NCBI GenBank assembly: GCA_029052375.1
Contig: JAIDJD010000439.1
Coordinates: forward strand, 1-6,673
Length of the DNA: 6,673 nt
Source: Duncaniella sp.
GTDB taxonomy: Bacteria; Bacteroidota; Bacteroidia; Bacteroidales; Muribaculaceae
Direction of reading: 5' to 3'
Shown here: one piece after another, positions 1 through 5,853 of the stretch
Numbering within the stretch: position 1 is the first letter of the stretch
Layout: every line of letters starts with the position of its first letter
Program-made: the position numbers and the translations under genes
Notes under the pieces: generated by a model
Told to the model about the DNA's origin: nothing
Database searches by the model: none
What the model saw: the letters and a program-made list of their open reading frames with translations, nothing else

Positions 1-8
1 AACCCGCA

Positions 9-80
9 CCCGAACCCCCACCCGAGGCAAAGCCCGAACCCACACCCGAACCATAGCCCGAACCAAAGCCCGAACCTGCG
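9..80 (+). repeat. 12-bp tandem repeat encoding Pro-Glu-Pro-x
   Basis: Six consecutive 12-bp units follow the pattern cccgaaccNNNN (9-20, 21-32, 33-44, 45-56, 57-68, 69-80); the second is degenerate (cccgaggcaaag). In the frame of the downstream coiled-coil gene each unit reads Pro-Glu-Pro-x, with x being Pro, Lys, Thr or Ala, so this is a proline/glutamate-rich linker in that protein. The sequence before it (positions 3-8) continues the same style, so the tract probably extends off the left edge. Such a repeat is a natural place for an assembly to break, which may explain why the contig starts here. Repeat number can vary between strains. Confidence 0.9.
54..56 (+). other. in-frame TAG inside the Pro-Glu-Pro repeat
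   Basis: Reading the coiled-coil gene's frame upstream, the codons are open and repeat-like from position 3, interrupted only by TAG at 54-56. The fourth repeat unit is cccgaaccatag and the fifth is cccgaaccaaag, so one A-to-T difference turns a Lys codon (AAG) into amber. The same frame is plainly coding on both sides. This may be a real nonsense mutation, a base error at a repeat-rich contig end, or a true boundary with initiation downstream. Recoding is not supported, since no other gene here contains in-frame TAG. Confidence 0.85.
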
Positions 81-113
81 CCGGCACCCGACTATACAGA
101 GTGGGAAGAGCGC

Positions 114-734
114 GTGGCCTCGCTCCAGAGCGAGCTCAACCGCCAGTCCACCCTGCGCGAGCAGGCCGAGCTCAAGAGCCGTATGTCAGACCAGATGGTC
201 ACCGAGATGCGCAATATGGTGGCCCGCGGCCGGGCCGAGCTCGAGGAGGCCAAGGACTCCCTGCAGGCGGCAGAGCAGGAAGTCTCGCGCCTGAGAGCCG
301 AGGCCGGAGAGCTGCGCGTCTCTCTCGAGGAGGAACGCAGGCCCGACTACAAGGGGCGCGCCGAGAAGCTCGAGGCCGAGAACACAGACCTGCGCAAGAC
401 CATTGAGACCAACCTCTACAACCAGGCCAACAACGAGATGAGGCTGCGCAAGGAAATCAAGGAGCTCAAGGCCCGCCTGGCAGCAGAGGCCCAGGCCAAG
501 CCGACCGCAGAGGCCGAGCCCCAGGCGGCGCAGAAGCGCAAGCGCGGACGCCCCAAGAAAGTGAAGCTCGACAGCGAGATCTCGGACCCCGAATGGTTTG
601 CCGCCGCAAGCGAGAGCCCCAAAGAGGGAGCCAAGGGAGCCAAGGGCGACCCGAAAGCCGACCAGGACTTCGGCTACCACGAACCCCCGCGCAAGATGCC
701 CAACGACAACGCCGCCCAGCTCTCGCTATTCTGA
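114..734 (+). CDS. coiled-coil protein with AT-hook and C-terminal clamp-binding-like motif (5' end uncertain)
   Basis: I do not recognise a named family. From the GTG at 114 it encodes 206 residues. Residues 1 to about 125 are rich in Glu, Lys, Arg, Ala and Leu with heptad-like spacing, as in a long coiled coil. Residues 141-149 read KRKRGRPKK, a textbook AT-hook (RGRP core with basic flanks) expected to bind the minor groove of AT-rich DNA. A polar, probably disordered tail follows, and the protein ends in QLSLF (202-206), matching the bacterial beta sliding-clamp-binding consensus QL(S/D)LF. A DNA-associated, replication- or repair-linked role is therefore inferred, not shown. GTG at 114 is the first usable start after the TAG at 54-56. 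However, the open frame between that stop and 114 continues the Pro-Glu-Pro repeat, so the native protein very likely began further left and this is the 3' part of a truncated or broken gene. The next gene begins 47 bp later on the same strand. Confidence 0.8.
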   Translation: MASLQSELNRQSTLREQAELKSRMSDQMVTEMRNMVARGRAELEEAKDSLQAAEQEVSRLRAEAGELRVSLEEERRPDYKGRAEKLEAENTDLRKTIETNLYNQANNEMRLRKEIKELKARLAAEAQAKPTAEAEPQAAQKRKRGRPKKVKLDSEISDPEWFAAASESPKEGAKGAKGDPKADQDFGYHEPPRKMPNDNAAQLSLF

Positions 735-781
735 CACCCCTCTCTCCCCCCCAGACTCCATAACCAAAGCACATCCCTGAC

Positions 782-3007
782 ATGAGAAAGCATATGCTCA
801 CAGCCCTCCTCTCCCTCGCCGCTCTCGCCGCTCCCCTCCCCTCTCATGCCGCGCCGGGCCGCCAGGCCCGCGTGTCGGACATCGGCGCGATGGCTCCCTA
901 CGTCTACCCTGCCAATGCCGTCAAGACCCCTGCGCGCCCCTGGTTCACAGCCGACGGCGCCATGCTCAAGGTCTCTGAAGACGGACGCTCGATAGTCTCG
1001 TGCGACGTGGCTTCCGGCAAGGAGACAGCCACGCTGATGAGCCTCGACAACACCCGCGAAAACCGCCTGGACGGACGCATAGAGCGATTCATACTCTCGC
1101 CCGAGGGCTCCAGGATACTTGTGGCCACGGCCACTACGCCCATCTACAGGCGCTCTTACTCGGCCACATGGTGGGTCTACGAGATACGCACCCGCCTGCT
1201 CCGTCCCCTCTCCGATACCCACGCCTCACAGCGCTCGCCCCTCTTCTCGCCCGACGGGCGCATCATAGCCTTCACCGCCCCCGACGGCAACATCTGGCTC
1301 AGGAAGACCGACTACAACACCGAGGTGGCCGTCACGACAGACGGCGCCCCGGGCATGGTGATAAACGGTGTGCCGGACTGGGTCTACGAGGAGGAGTTTG
1401 CCACAGACTGTTCCATGGCCTGGGCGCCCGACTCGCGCACACTCTGCTACCTGCGCTACGACGAGAGCGCCGTGCCCCTCTACTCATTCCCGCTCTACGA
1501 GGGTGCCTGCGAGCCCCGCACCCAGTTTGCGCTCTATCCCGGCCAGTTCACCTACAAGTATCCCGTGGCCGGCGAGCCCAACTCCAAGGTCTCGCTCCAC
1601 TCCTACGACGTGGACAACCGCAAGGTCAAGGCCATAGACCTTCCCGGACGCGACATCGAATACCTGCCGCGCATTGCCTTCGGCGGCGACGACCCGGACC
1701 GCCTGATAGTGCTCGGGCTCGACCGCGACCAGACCCACATGACAGTCTTCGCCGCCAATCCCCGCTCCGGAGTGGCCCGCGCCATCCTCTCCGAGGAGAG
1801 CGAGGCATGGCTCCCCACGCAGACCTACGAGGACATCACCTTCGAGAAGGACGGGTTTGTCCTTCTCTCGGCCCGCACGGGCTATCTCCACGCCTATCTC
1901 TACTCCTATGCCGGAGCCCTCGAGCGCACCCTCACCAAGGGAGACTATGACGTGACAGCCTACTACGGCGCCGACGCCAGGGGCAACCGCTGGTTCCAGA
2001 CCACGGCCACGGGCAGCATCAACCGCGTGGTCTCGCGCACAGACGCCAAGGGCATCTCCAAGACCGTCTCGCCCGACAAGGGGTGGAGCTCGGCATGGTT
2101 CACCCCCTCGATGGACCGCTACTGTCTCATACACTCGACCTCCGACACCCCTCCCGTCGCCACTCTGCGCAACGCCGCCGGCGACAAGGCCGTGCGCACG
2201 CTCGAAGACAACGCCAAGGCCGCGGCCGAGTATGCCTCGGCTCCCCGCCGCGAGTTCACCACCATCCCCGCCGCCAACGGCCAGCCGATGAACGCCTACA
2301 TCATCCGCCCCGAGGGCTTCTCGGCCTCGAAGCAATATCCGGCCATCGTCTACCAGTACAGCGGGCCCGGCTCGCAGGAGGTCTGCGACCGCTGGCGCAC
2401 AGACTGGACACAGTATGCCGCCAAGCGCGGCTACGTGGTGATATGCGTCGACACCCGCGGCACCGGAGCCCGAGGACGCGCATGGGAGACCGCCGTCTAC
2501 CGCCGCCTCGGCGAGCTCGAGGCCCAGGACCTCGCCTCGGCCGCCCGCTGGGCCGCCGCGCAGACCTATATCGACGGCGCCCGCATAGGCCTGACAGGCT
2601 GGAGCTATGGCGGATACCAGACCCTGCTCACCGTCAGCGGCCCCCAGGGCCCGGACACCCCCTATGCGGCGGCCGTGGCCATAGCCCCCGTCACAGACTG
2701 GCGCTACTACGACACCGTCTATGCCGAGCGGTATATGCTCACGCCCGCGCAGAATCCCGACGGATACCGCCGCAGCGCCCCTCTGACATATGCCGCAGAG
2801 GTAGAGATACCGGTGCTGATAATGCACGGCACAGCCGACGACAATGTCCACATCTCCAACACCATGGAGTATGTCTCGGCCATGCAGCAGAACGGACGCG
2901 TGTGCGATATGCTCCTCTTCCCCAACATGAACCATTCCATCAACGGCTGCAACAGCCGCCTGACCGTCTACTCGAAGATGCTCCACTTCTTCGACCGCAA
3001 TCTCTGA
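782..3007 (+). CDS. dpp4: dipeptidyl peptidase IV (S9 family serine peptidase), exported
   Basis: This 741-residue enzyme should remove Xaa-Pro (and Xaa-Ala) dipeptides from peptide N-termini in the periplasm. Residues 1-23 form a signal peptide: basic start, Leu/Ala core, and SHA before a likely cleavage site at 23/24. A DPPIV-type beta-propeller occupies roughly residues 85-460 and carries DWVYEEEF, where Glu204-Glu205 correspond to the double-Glu site that holds the substrate amino terminus. The C-terminal alpha/beta-hydrolase domain has the oxyanion Tyr526 in YSGPGSQ, Ser608 in GWSYGG, Tyr643 and Tyr647 in WRYYDTVY, Asp686 in HGTADDN and His718 in NHSING. The Ser-Asp and Asp-His spacings (78 and 32 residues) equal those of human DPP4 as I recall it (Ser630, Asp708, His740), so the site looks fully intact. 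ATG at 782 is chosen because it gives the complete signal peptide; no Shine-Dalgarno is visible, as is usual in Bacteroidetes. The neighbours have no evident link to peptide use. Confidence 0.96.
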   Translation: MRKHMLTALLSLAALAAPLPSHAAPGRQARVSDIGAMAPYVYPANAVKTPARPWFTADGAMLKVSEDGRSIVSCDVASGKETATLMSLDNTRENRLDGRIERFILSPEGSRILVATATTPIYRRSYSATWWVYEIRTRLLRPLSDTHASQRSPLFSPDGRIIAFTAPDGNIWLRKTDYNTEVAVTTDGAPGMVINGVPDWVYEEEFATDCSMAWAPDSRTLCYLRYDESAVPLYSFPLYEGACEPRTQFALYPGQFTYKYPVAGEPNSKVSLHSYDVDNRKVKAIDLPGRDIEYLPRIAFGGDDPDRLIVLGLDRDQTHMTVFAANPRSGVARAILSEESEAWLPTQTYEDITFEKDGFVLLSARTGYLHAYLYSYAGALERTLTKGDYDVTAYYGADARGNRWFQTTATGSINRVVSRTDAKGISKTVSPDKGWSSAWFTPSMDRYCLIHSTSDTPPVATLRNAAGDKAVRTLEDNAKAAAEYASAPRREFTTIPAANGQPMNAYIIRPEGFSASKQYPAIVYQYSGPGSQEVCDRWRTDWTQYAAKRGYVVICVDTRGTGARGRAWETAVYRRLGELEAQDLASAARWAAAQTYIDGARIGLTGWSYGGYQTLLTVSGPQGPDTPYAAAVAIAPVTDWRYYDTVYAERYMLTPAQNPDGYRRSAPLTYAAEVEIPVLIMHGTADDNVHISNTMEYVSAMQQNGRVCDMLLFPNMNHSINGCNSRLTVYSKMLHFFDRNL

Positions 3008-3053
3008 CACCCACACCCGCAGGCCGGCCTCTCTCCATCCAAGATAAGCCACT

Positions 3054-4400
3054 ATGAACAGCCCTTCCAATCCTACGTCCAACGAGACAGCCGTCTACGC
3101 CTTGTGGATCAACTGGGTGATAAGCGTCGGAGCCCTCTGCGTGCCGGTGCTGACCAGCGTCTACGTCCCGGCCATCGCCGTGCCGCTGCTCTGCATCCTG
3201 CTCGGCGTGCTGCTCTTCTTCTACACCAACCGGTCCATGCGAGACCGCTCGGTGATATGTCCGCTCATCCCCTCTGTAGCCTACCGCTCGCTGCTTGTCT
3301 CGGCCCTCATCATGGCCGTCATCCTCATCAGCTACTCGCACGGCATCGTAGACCGCTTCTTCGAGACGGAGCTCCTCAACAGGCGCATACCGTTCCTGAC
3401 GGTGCTCATCGTCTCGCCCGTCACCTTCTTCTACTCGGTGCTGGCATGGCTCCAGGGCACACGGCGTTTCGGCGTGTGCCAGAGGTGCAAGATGGTGCTC
3501 GGCGACTTCTCCGAACGCGGCATCATGGGCAGTGTCCTCGACGAGGAGAGCCGTTTCCAGCACACCTTCATGCGCTGGATATGGGGCGTCGTGGCCCTCA
3601 TCTCGTGGGGCTACTATATGCTCTTCTACATCAACGTCAACATCAACGTCCCCGACAAGTTCTTCCTCGGGTGGGTGCCCGCCATACTCTACCTCATCTC
3701 GGTGGTCTACCTGGCCACACGCTACTTCACCATCTGGGCCTACTACTACAGCAACCTGGAGACCAACGACCACGCGTCGGCGCCCTCGACCGCCATACGC
3801 TATCTGATACTCTCCTCAGACACCATATTCCTGAGCCGCCTCGGCGAGTTTGCCGACCGCCCCGACCAGAACCTCTACGACACCCCCGCCATAATAGCCA
3901 TCGACTACCACGCCGACATAGACCTGGCCACGGCAAAGAGAGTGTTCACCGAAATCTCGGCCATGAAGGAAGACACGTTCGACATACGCTTCATGTACTA
4001 CTCGGCCGACAACACGGGGACACAGAACATATTCCACTACATAGTCTGCCCCCACACCCGCAAGGAGCTTGAAGACCAGTCGTTCTTCAAGGGCAAATGG
4101 TTCAACCTCACACAGCTCGAGCGAGCCCTCCACAACCATGATGTCTCGCGCCTGCTGGCCTCGGAGCTCAACCGCCTCCACACCGTCACCATGGCGTGGA
4201 AGACCTACGACGCCGAGGGACGGCGCCTGTACAAAATCAAGAACTACCGCCCCTCATTCCGCTTCAAGGGCATCTGCGACTGGGACGTGGACTTCAACTC
4301 GCAGCGCTGGCTCAAGGTGGCGCGCCTCAACCAGGACAAGCCATTCTTCCGCCTCCGCCGCCTCATAGACCGTCTCAGAGGAGGAGACAGCGACATATGA
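3054..4400 (+). CDS. six-helix membrane protein of unknown function with large C-terminal soluble domain
   Basis: I do not recognise the family. The 448-residue protein has about six hydrophobic segments at residues 16-34, 36-57, 79-97, 112-133, 172-193 and 205-225, so an inner-membrane location is likely. The loop between helices four and five contains a CxxC pair (FGVCQRCKMVLGDF, Cys142 and Cys145), which could be half a metal site or a redox pair. Residues about 240-448 are soluble and mixed alpha/beta, with hydrophobic strands such as AIIAIDY (279-285) and FHYIVCP (327-333), and a basic end (RLRRLIDRLR). With six helices and no signal peptide both termini would be cytoplasmic, by inference. 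The gene lies 46 bp after the peptidase gene, and its stop codon overlaps the miaA start by ATGA, suggesting co-transcription and translational coupling. ATG at 3054 precedes the first helix closely. No transporter or enzyme signature is evident. Confidence 0.88.
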   Translation: MNSPSNPTSNETAVYALWINWVISVGALCVPVLTSVYVPAIAVPLLCILLGVLLFFYTNRSMRDRSVICPLIPSVAYRSLLVSALIMAVILISYSHGIVDRFFETELLNRRIPFLTVLIVSPVTFFYSVLAWLQGTRRFGVCQRCKMVLGDFSERGIMGSVLDEESRFQHTFMRWIWGVVALISWGYYMLFYINVNINVPDKFFLGWVPAILYLISVVYLATRYFTIWAYYYSNLETNDHASAPSTAIRYLILSSDTIFLSRLGEFADRPDQNLYDTPAIIAIDYHADIDLATAKRVFTEISAMKEDTFDIRFMYYSADNTGTQNIFHYIVCPHTRKELEDQSFFKGKWFNLTQLERALHNHDVSRLLASELNRLHTVTMAWKTYDAEGRRLYKIKNYRPSFRFKGICDWDVDFNSQRWLKVARLNQDKPFFRLRRLIDRLRGGDSDI

Positions 4401-5314
4401 AGACGCCTCCGCCCCTTATAGTGATCACAGGGCCCACAGCCTCGGGCAAGACGCGCAGGGCCGTGTCTCTCGCCCGCCTCATAGGCGGCGAGATAATCAG
4501 TGCAGACTCGCGCCAGGTCTACCGAGGCATGGACATAGGCACCGGCAAAGACCTCTCAGAGTATGGAGAGGTCCCATGCCACCTGATAGACATCTGCCCT
4601 GCGGGCTACAAATACAACCTCTACGAGTATCTGAGAGACTATCGCCGTGCCAGAGCCGAGATACTCGGGCGCGGACGCGTCCCCATCGTATGCGGAGGCA
4701 CAGGCCTATATGTAGAGAGCATCCTCAAGGGGCTCGCCCTCCCGGAGGTGCCCGCCAATCCTGAGCTCAGGGCCTCGCTCGAAGGGAAGAGCCTCGCCGA
4801 ACTCACCGCCATACTCGAGGGGATGAAGACCCTCCACAACACCACCGACGTAGACACCGCCAAGCGCGCCATCCGCGCCATAGAGATACAGACCTACTAT
4901 GACCTCCACCCCGACGAGGCCGAGCAGGCCACGCCCCACCCCGAGGAGGGAGCCGTGGTGATAGGCGTTGAGGTCGACCGCGAGACCCGGCGCAGACGCA
5001 TCACAGAGCGTCTGCACGCGCGCCTCGAAGAGGGGATGATAGAGGAGGTCCGCGGCCTGCTCGACAACGGTGTGGCGCCCGAAGACCTGATATACTACGG
5101 CCTCGAATACAAATACCTGACACTCCACCTCACAGGACGCCTGACGCGCCCGGAGATGGTCTCGCAGCTCGAGACAGCCATCCACCAGTTTGCCAAGAGA
5201 CAGATGACGTGGTTCAGAGGCATGGAGCGCCGCGTAGGCCCCATAACATGGCTCTCCGCCACACTCTCTGAAGAAGAGTTCAACAGCAGGGCCATGGCTC
5301 TGATAGGCCAGTAA
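4397..5314 (+). CDS. miaA: tRNA dimethylallyltransferase (MiaA)
   Basis: MiaA moves a dimethylallyl group from DMAPP to N6 of adenosine 37 in tRNAs that read codons beginning with U, the first step toward ms2i6A, in the cytoplasm. The 305-residue length is normal. Residues 12-19 form the P-loop GPTASGKT. SADSRQVYRGMDIGTGK (35-51) includes the conserved catalytic-region Asp37. GGTGLYVESIL (100-110) and AKRQMTWFR (266-274) are family signatures. YGLEYKYLTLHLTG (234-247) replaces the usual AIGYKE segment; as I recall, this variant is common in Bacteroidetes, some of which carry two MiaA paralogues, so this may be the MiaA2-type copy. ATG at 4397 is chosen because it places the P-loop at the expected distance from the N-terminus; the frame is open further upstream, but that stretch only shadows the previous gene. 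It overlaps the membrane protein gene by 4 bp and is followed after 13 bp by a strong hairpin. Confidence 0.97.
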   Translation: MKTPPPLIVITGPTASGKTRRAVSLARLIGGEIISADSRQVYRGMDIGTGKDLSEYGEVPCHLIDICPAGYKYNLYEYLRDYRRARAEILGRGRVPIVCGGTGLYVESILKGLALPEVPANPELRASLEGKSLAELTAILEGMKTLHNTTDVDTAKRAIRAIEIQTYYDLHPDEAEQATPHPEEGAVVIGVEVDRETRRRRITERLHARLEEGMIEEVRGLLDNGVAPEDLIYYGLEYKYLTLHLTGRLTRPEMVSQLETAIHQFAKRQMTWFRGMERRVGPITWLSATLSEEEFNSRAMALIGQ

Positions 5315-5326
5315 AAGGCAAGAAAA

Positions 5327-5370
5327 GACAACAGACACGCTCTCCGCTGACGGGGGGCGTGTCTGTTGTT
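5327..5370. terminator. long hairpin ending the miaA operon, probably bidirectional
   Basis: Positions 5328-5340 (acaacagacacgc) pair perfectly with 5357-5369 (gcgtgtctgttgt). The stem continues inward through 5341-5346/5351-5356 with two G-U wobbles, to a CTGA tetraloop at 5347-5350, giving 19 pairs, or 20 with a G-U at 5327/5370. It starts 13 bp after the miaA stop. The plus side has only a weak T run (tgttgttatc). On the minus strand the stem is followed by a T-rich stretch (tcttttcttgccttttac), so it may end transcripts from both sides. The inner wobbles pair only in plus-strand RNA; in minus-strand RNA they become A-C mismatches. Confidence 0.82.
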
Positions 5371-5415
5371 ATCGGTGCGGCATCGGAAGCGATGGCCGGG
5401 AAATCTCTCTCAACT

Positions 5416-5490
5416 CTAAATATGGTAGAGCAGCGGAGCAGACTCGCGATACCAGCGGGCTATGCGGTTGTATACTCTCCTTATCTTCAT
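5416..5490 (-). CDS. possible small ORF, 24 residues, cationic/aromatic
   Basis: Unrecognised. It begins MKIRRVYNRIARWYRES and ends soon after at TAG. The ATG lies in an A/T-rich context (ggaaataaaattATG on the minus strand), as is typical of Bacteroidetes starts that lack a Shine-Dalgarno. Codons such as ATA, AGG, CGC and CTC match those used in the large genes, and 14 of 24 codons end in G or C, well above the roughly 27% GC of the adjoining upstream DNA. It follows the 38-residue ORF by 31 bp, and its stop is about 46 bp before the hairpin whose minus-strand side is T-rich. It could be a small protein, a leader peptide, the remnant of a larger gene, or chance. Confidence 0.35.
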   Translation of the reverse strand: MKIRRVYNRIARWYRESAPLLYHI

Positions 5491-5521
5491 AATTTTATTT
5501 CCTAACTAATAAGCATTATTG

Positions 5522-5638
5522 TCATTCCTCCGAACGATGTACAGAGCAGTCGCCTGTGACACGGAAACTATCGTTGAGGCTGACATTGTCGATGATGCGC
5601 CTGAGGTCGGTGCGGACATTCCTGAAGATGGCAATCAT
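5522..5638 (-). CDS. possible small ORF, 38 residues
   Basis: Unrecognised. It begins MIAIFRNVRTDLRRIIDNVS and stops at TGA. About 26 of 38 codons end in G or C, with ATC, TTC, GTC, CGC, ACC, GAC and CTC clustered in the first 22 codons, which looks like this genome's coding style set in AT-rich flanks. The start context is AT-rich (attaaaatcacttgcattATG on the minus strand). The codon pattern weakens toward the end, so the ORF may be a decayed fragment of a longer gene. A 41-codon frame on the opposite strand overlaps it but shows only about 39% G/C at third positions. With the next small ORF it would form a two-gene minus-strand unit upstream of the bidirectional hairpin. Confidence 0.35.
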   Translation of the reverse strand: MIAIFRNVRTDLRRIIDNVSLNDSFRVTGDCSVHRSEE

Positions 5639-5755
5639 AATGCAAGTGATTTTAATGAATAACTGATTTTGCTATATATCACGAAAGGCAACTTATTGTC
5701 TCTCGTACCATAAGAACGTCCATCCTCCCCCTTTAGTTCAAAAAAGTCTTAAATT

Positions 5756-5771
5756 TATGTTGTAAAACATA
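5756..5771. promoter_or_regulatory. short AT-rich palindrome, possible operator
   Basis: Six-base arms TATGTT and AACATA flank a gtaa spacer inside a very AT-rich stretch, upstream of the two small minus-strand ORFs. It resembles a dimeric regulator site, but palindromes of this size occur by chance in AT-rich DNA and no good promoter overlaps it. Confidence 0.2.
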
Positions 5772-5794
5772 TTTTCGACAACTCCGTCGGGAGA

Positions 5795-5831
5795 CAAGAC
5801 CCCGGCTGGCCTGGGGCCTGCCGGGGTCTTG
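5795..5831 (-). terminator. hairpin downstream of the tandem-domain gene
   Basis: Positions 5795-5806 (caagaccccggc) pair perfectly with 5820-5831 (gccggggtcttg) over 12 bp. A smaller GGCC/GGCC pairing inside the loop (5808-5811 with 5815-5818) could extend it. It lies 22 bp past the stop codon of the minus-strand gene. No T-run follows directly in the minus direction (tctcccgacgg); the nearest is a T6 about 50 bp further on. It is a probable terminator by position and stem strength, or an mRNA 3'-end stabiliser. Confidence 0.72.
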
Positions 5832-5853
5832 AGGGACAGATTGTCAGTATGTC

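Larger units (their letters stand above)
5371..5853. other. AT-rich intergenic gap
   Basis: This gap between miaA and the minus-strand domain-repeat gene is much poorer in GC than the genes: by hand count 5461-5520 is about 27% and 5641-5770 about 32%. It holds two possible small minus-strand ORFs, an imperfectly supported palindrome and one hairpin, each listed separately. I searched both strands for the Bacteroides promoter (TTTG, 19-21 bp, TAnnTTTG) and found only partial matches, for example TATGTTTT on the minus strand at about 5764-5771, none with a well-placed upstream element. No tRNA-like cloverleaf or insertion-sequence end was recognised. Confidence 0.7.

Noticed and set aside
54..56. 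Stop-codon recoding (TAG read as an amino acid)
   Set aside because: No in-frame TAG occurs in any other sizeable gene here, and nothing suggests a phage genome. A mutation or base error is simpler.
1000..1950. 316-codon plus-strand frame inside the peptidase gene
   Set aside because: It is an out-of-frame, Arg/His/Pro-rich shadow of the real coding frame.
3021..3030. aggccggcct, a perfect 10-bp palindrome between the peptidase and membrane protein genes
   Set aside because: It has no loop, is short for a regulator site, and is expected by chance in GC-rich DNA.
1484..3082. 532-codon open frame on the minus strand across the peptidase gene
   Set aside because: The plus-strand frame carries every DPPIV motif. 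The antisense product is low-complexity Gly/Val/Ala/Arg, typical of a shadow frame opposite a GC-rich gene.
2940..3773. 277-codon minus-strand frame across the membrane protein gene
   Set aside because: It yields His/Asp/Glu-rich nonsense-like sequence spanning the end of one real gene and much of another, with no motif.
5372..5615. tcggtgcgg occurring twice (5372-5380 and 5607-5615) as a possible direct repeat
   Set aside because: Nine bases in a gap of about 480 bp is too short, and no element lies between the copies.
5537..5662. 41-codon plus-strand frame with a very acidic product, antisense to the 38-residue ORF
   Set aside because: Only about 39% of its codons end in G or C, against about 68% for the opposite frame, and its acidity is the expected mirror of a basic antisense ORF.
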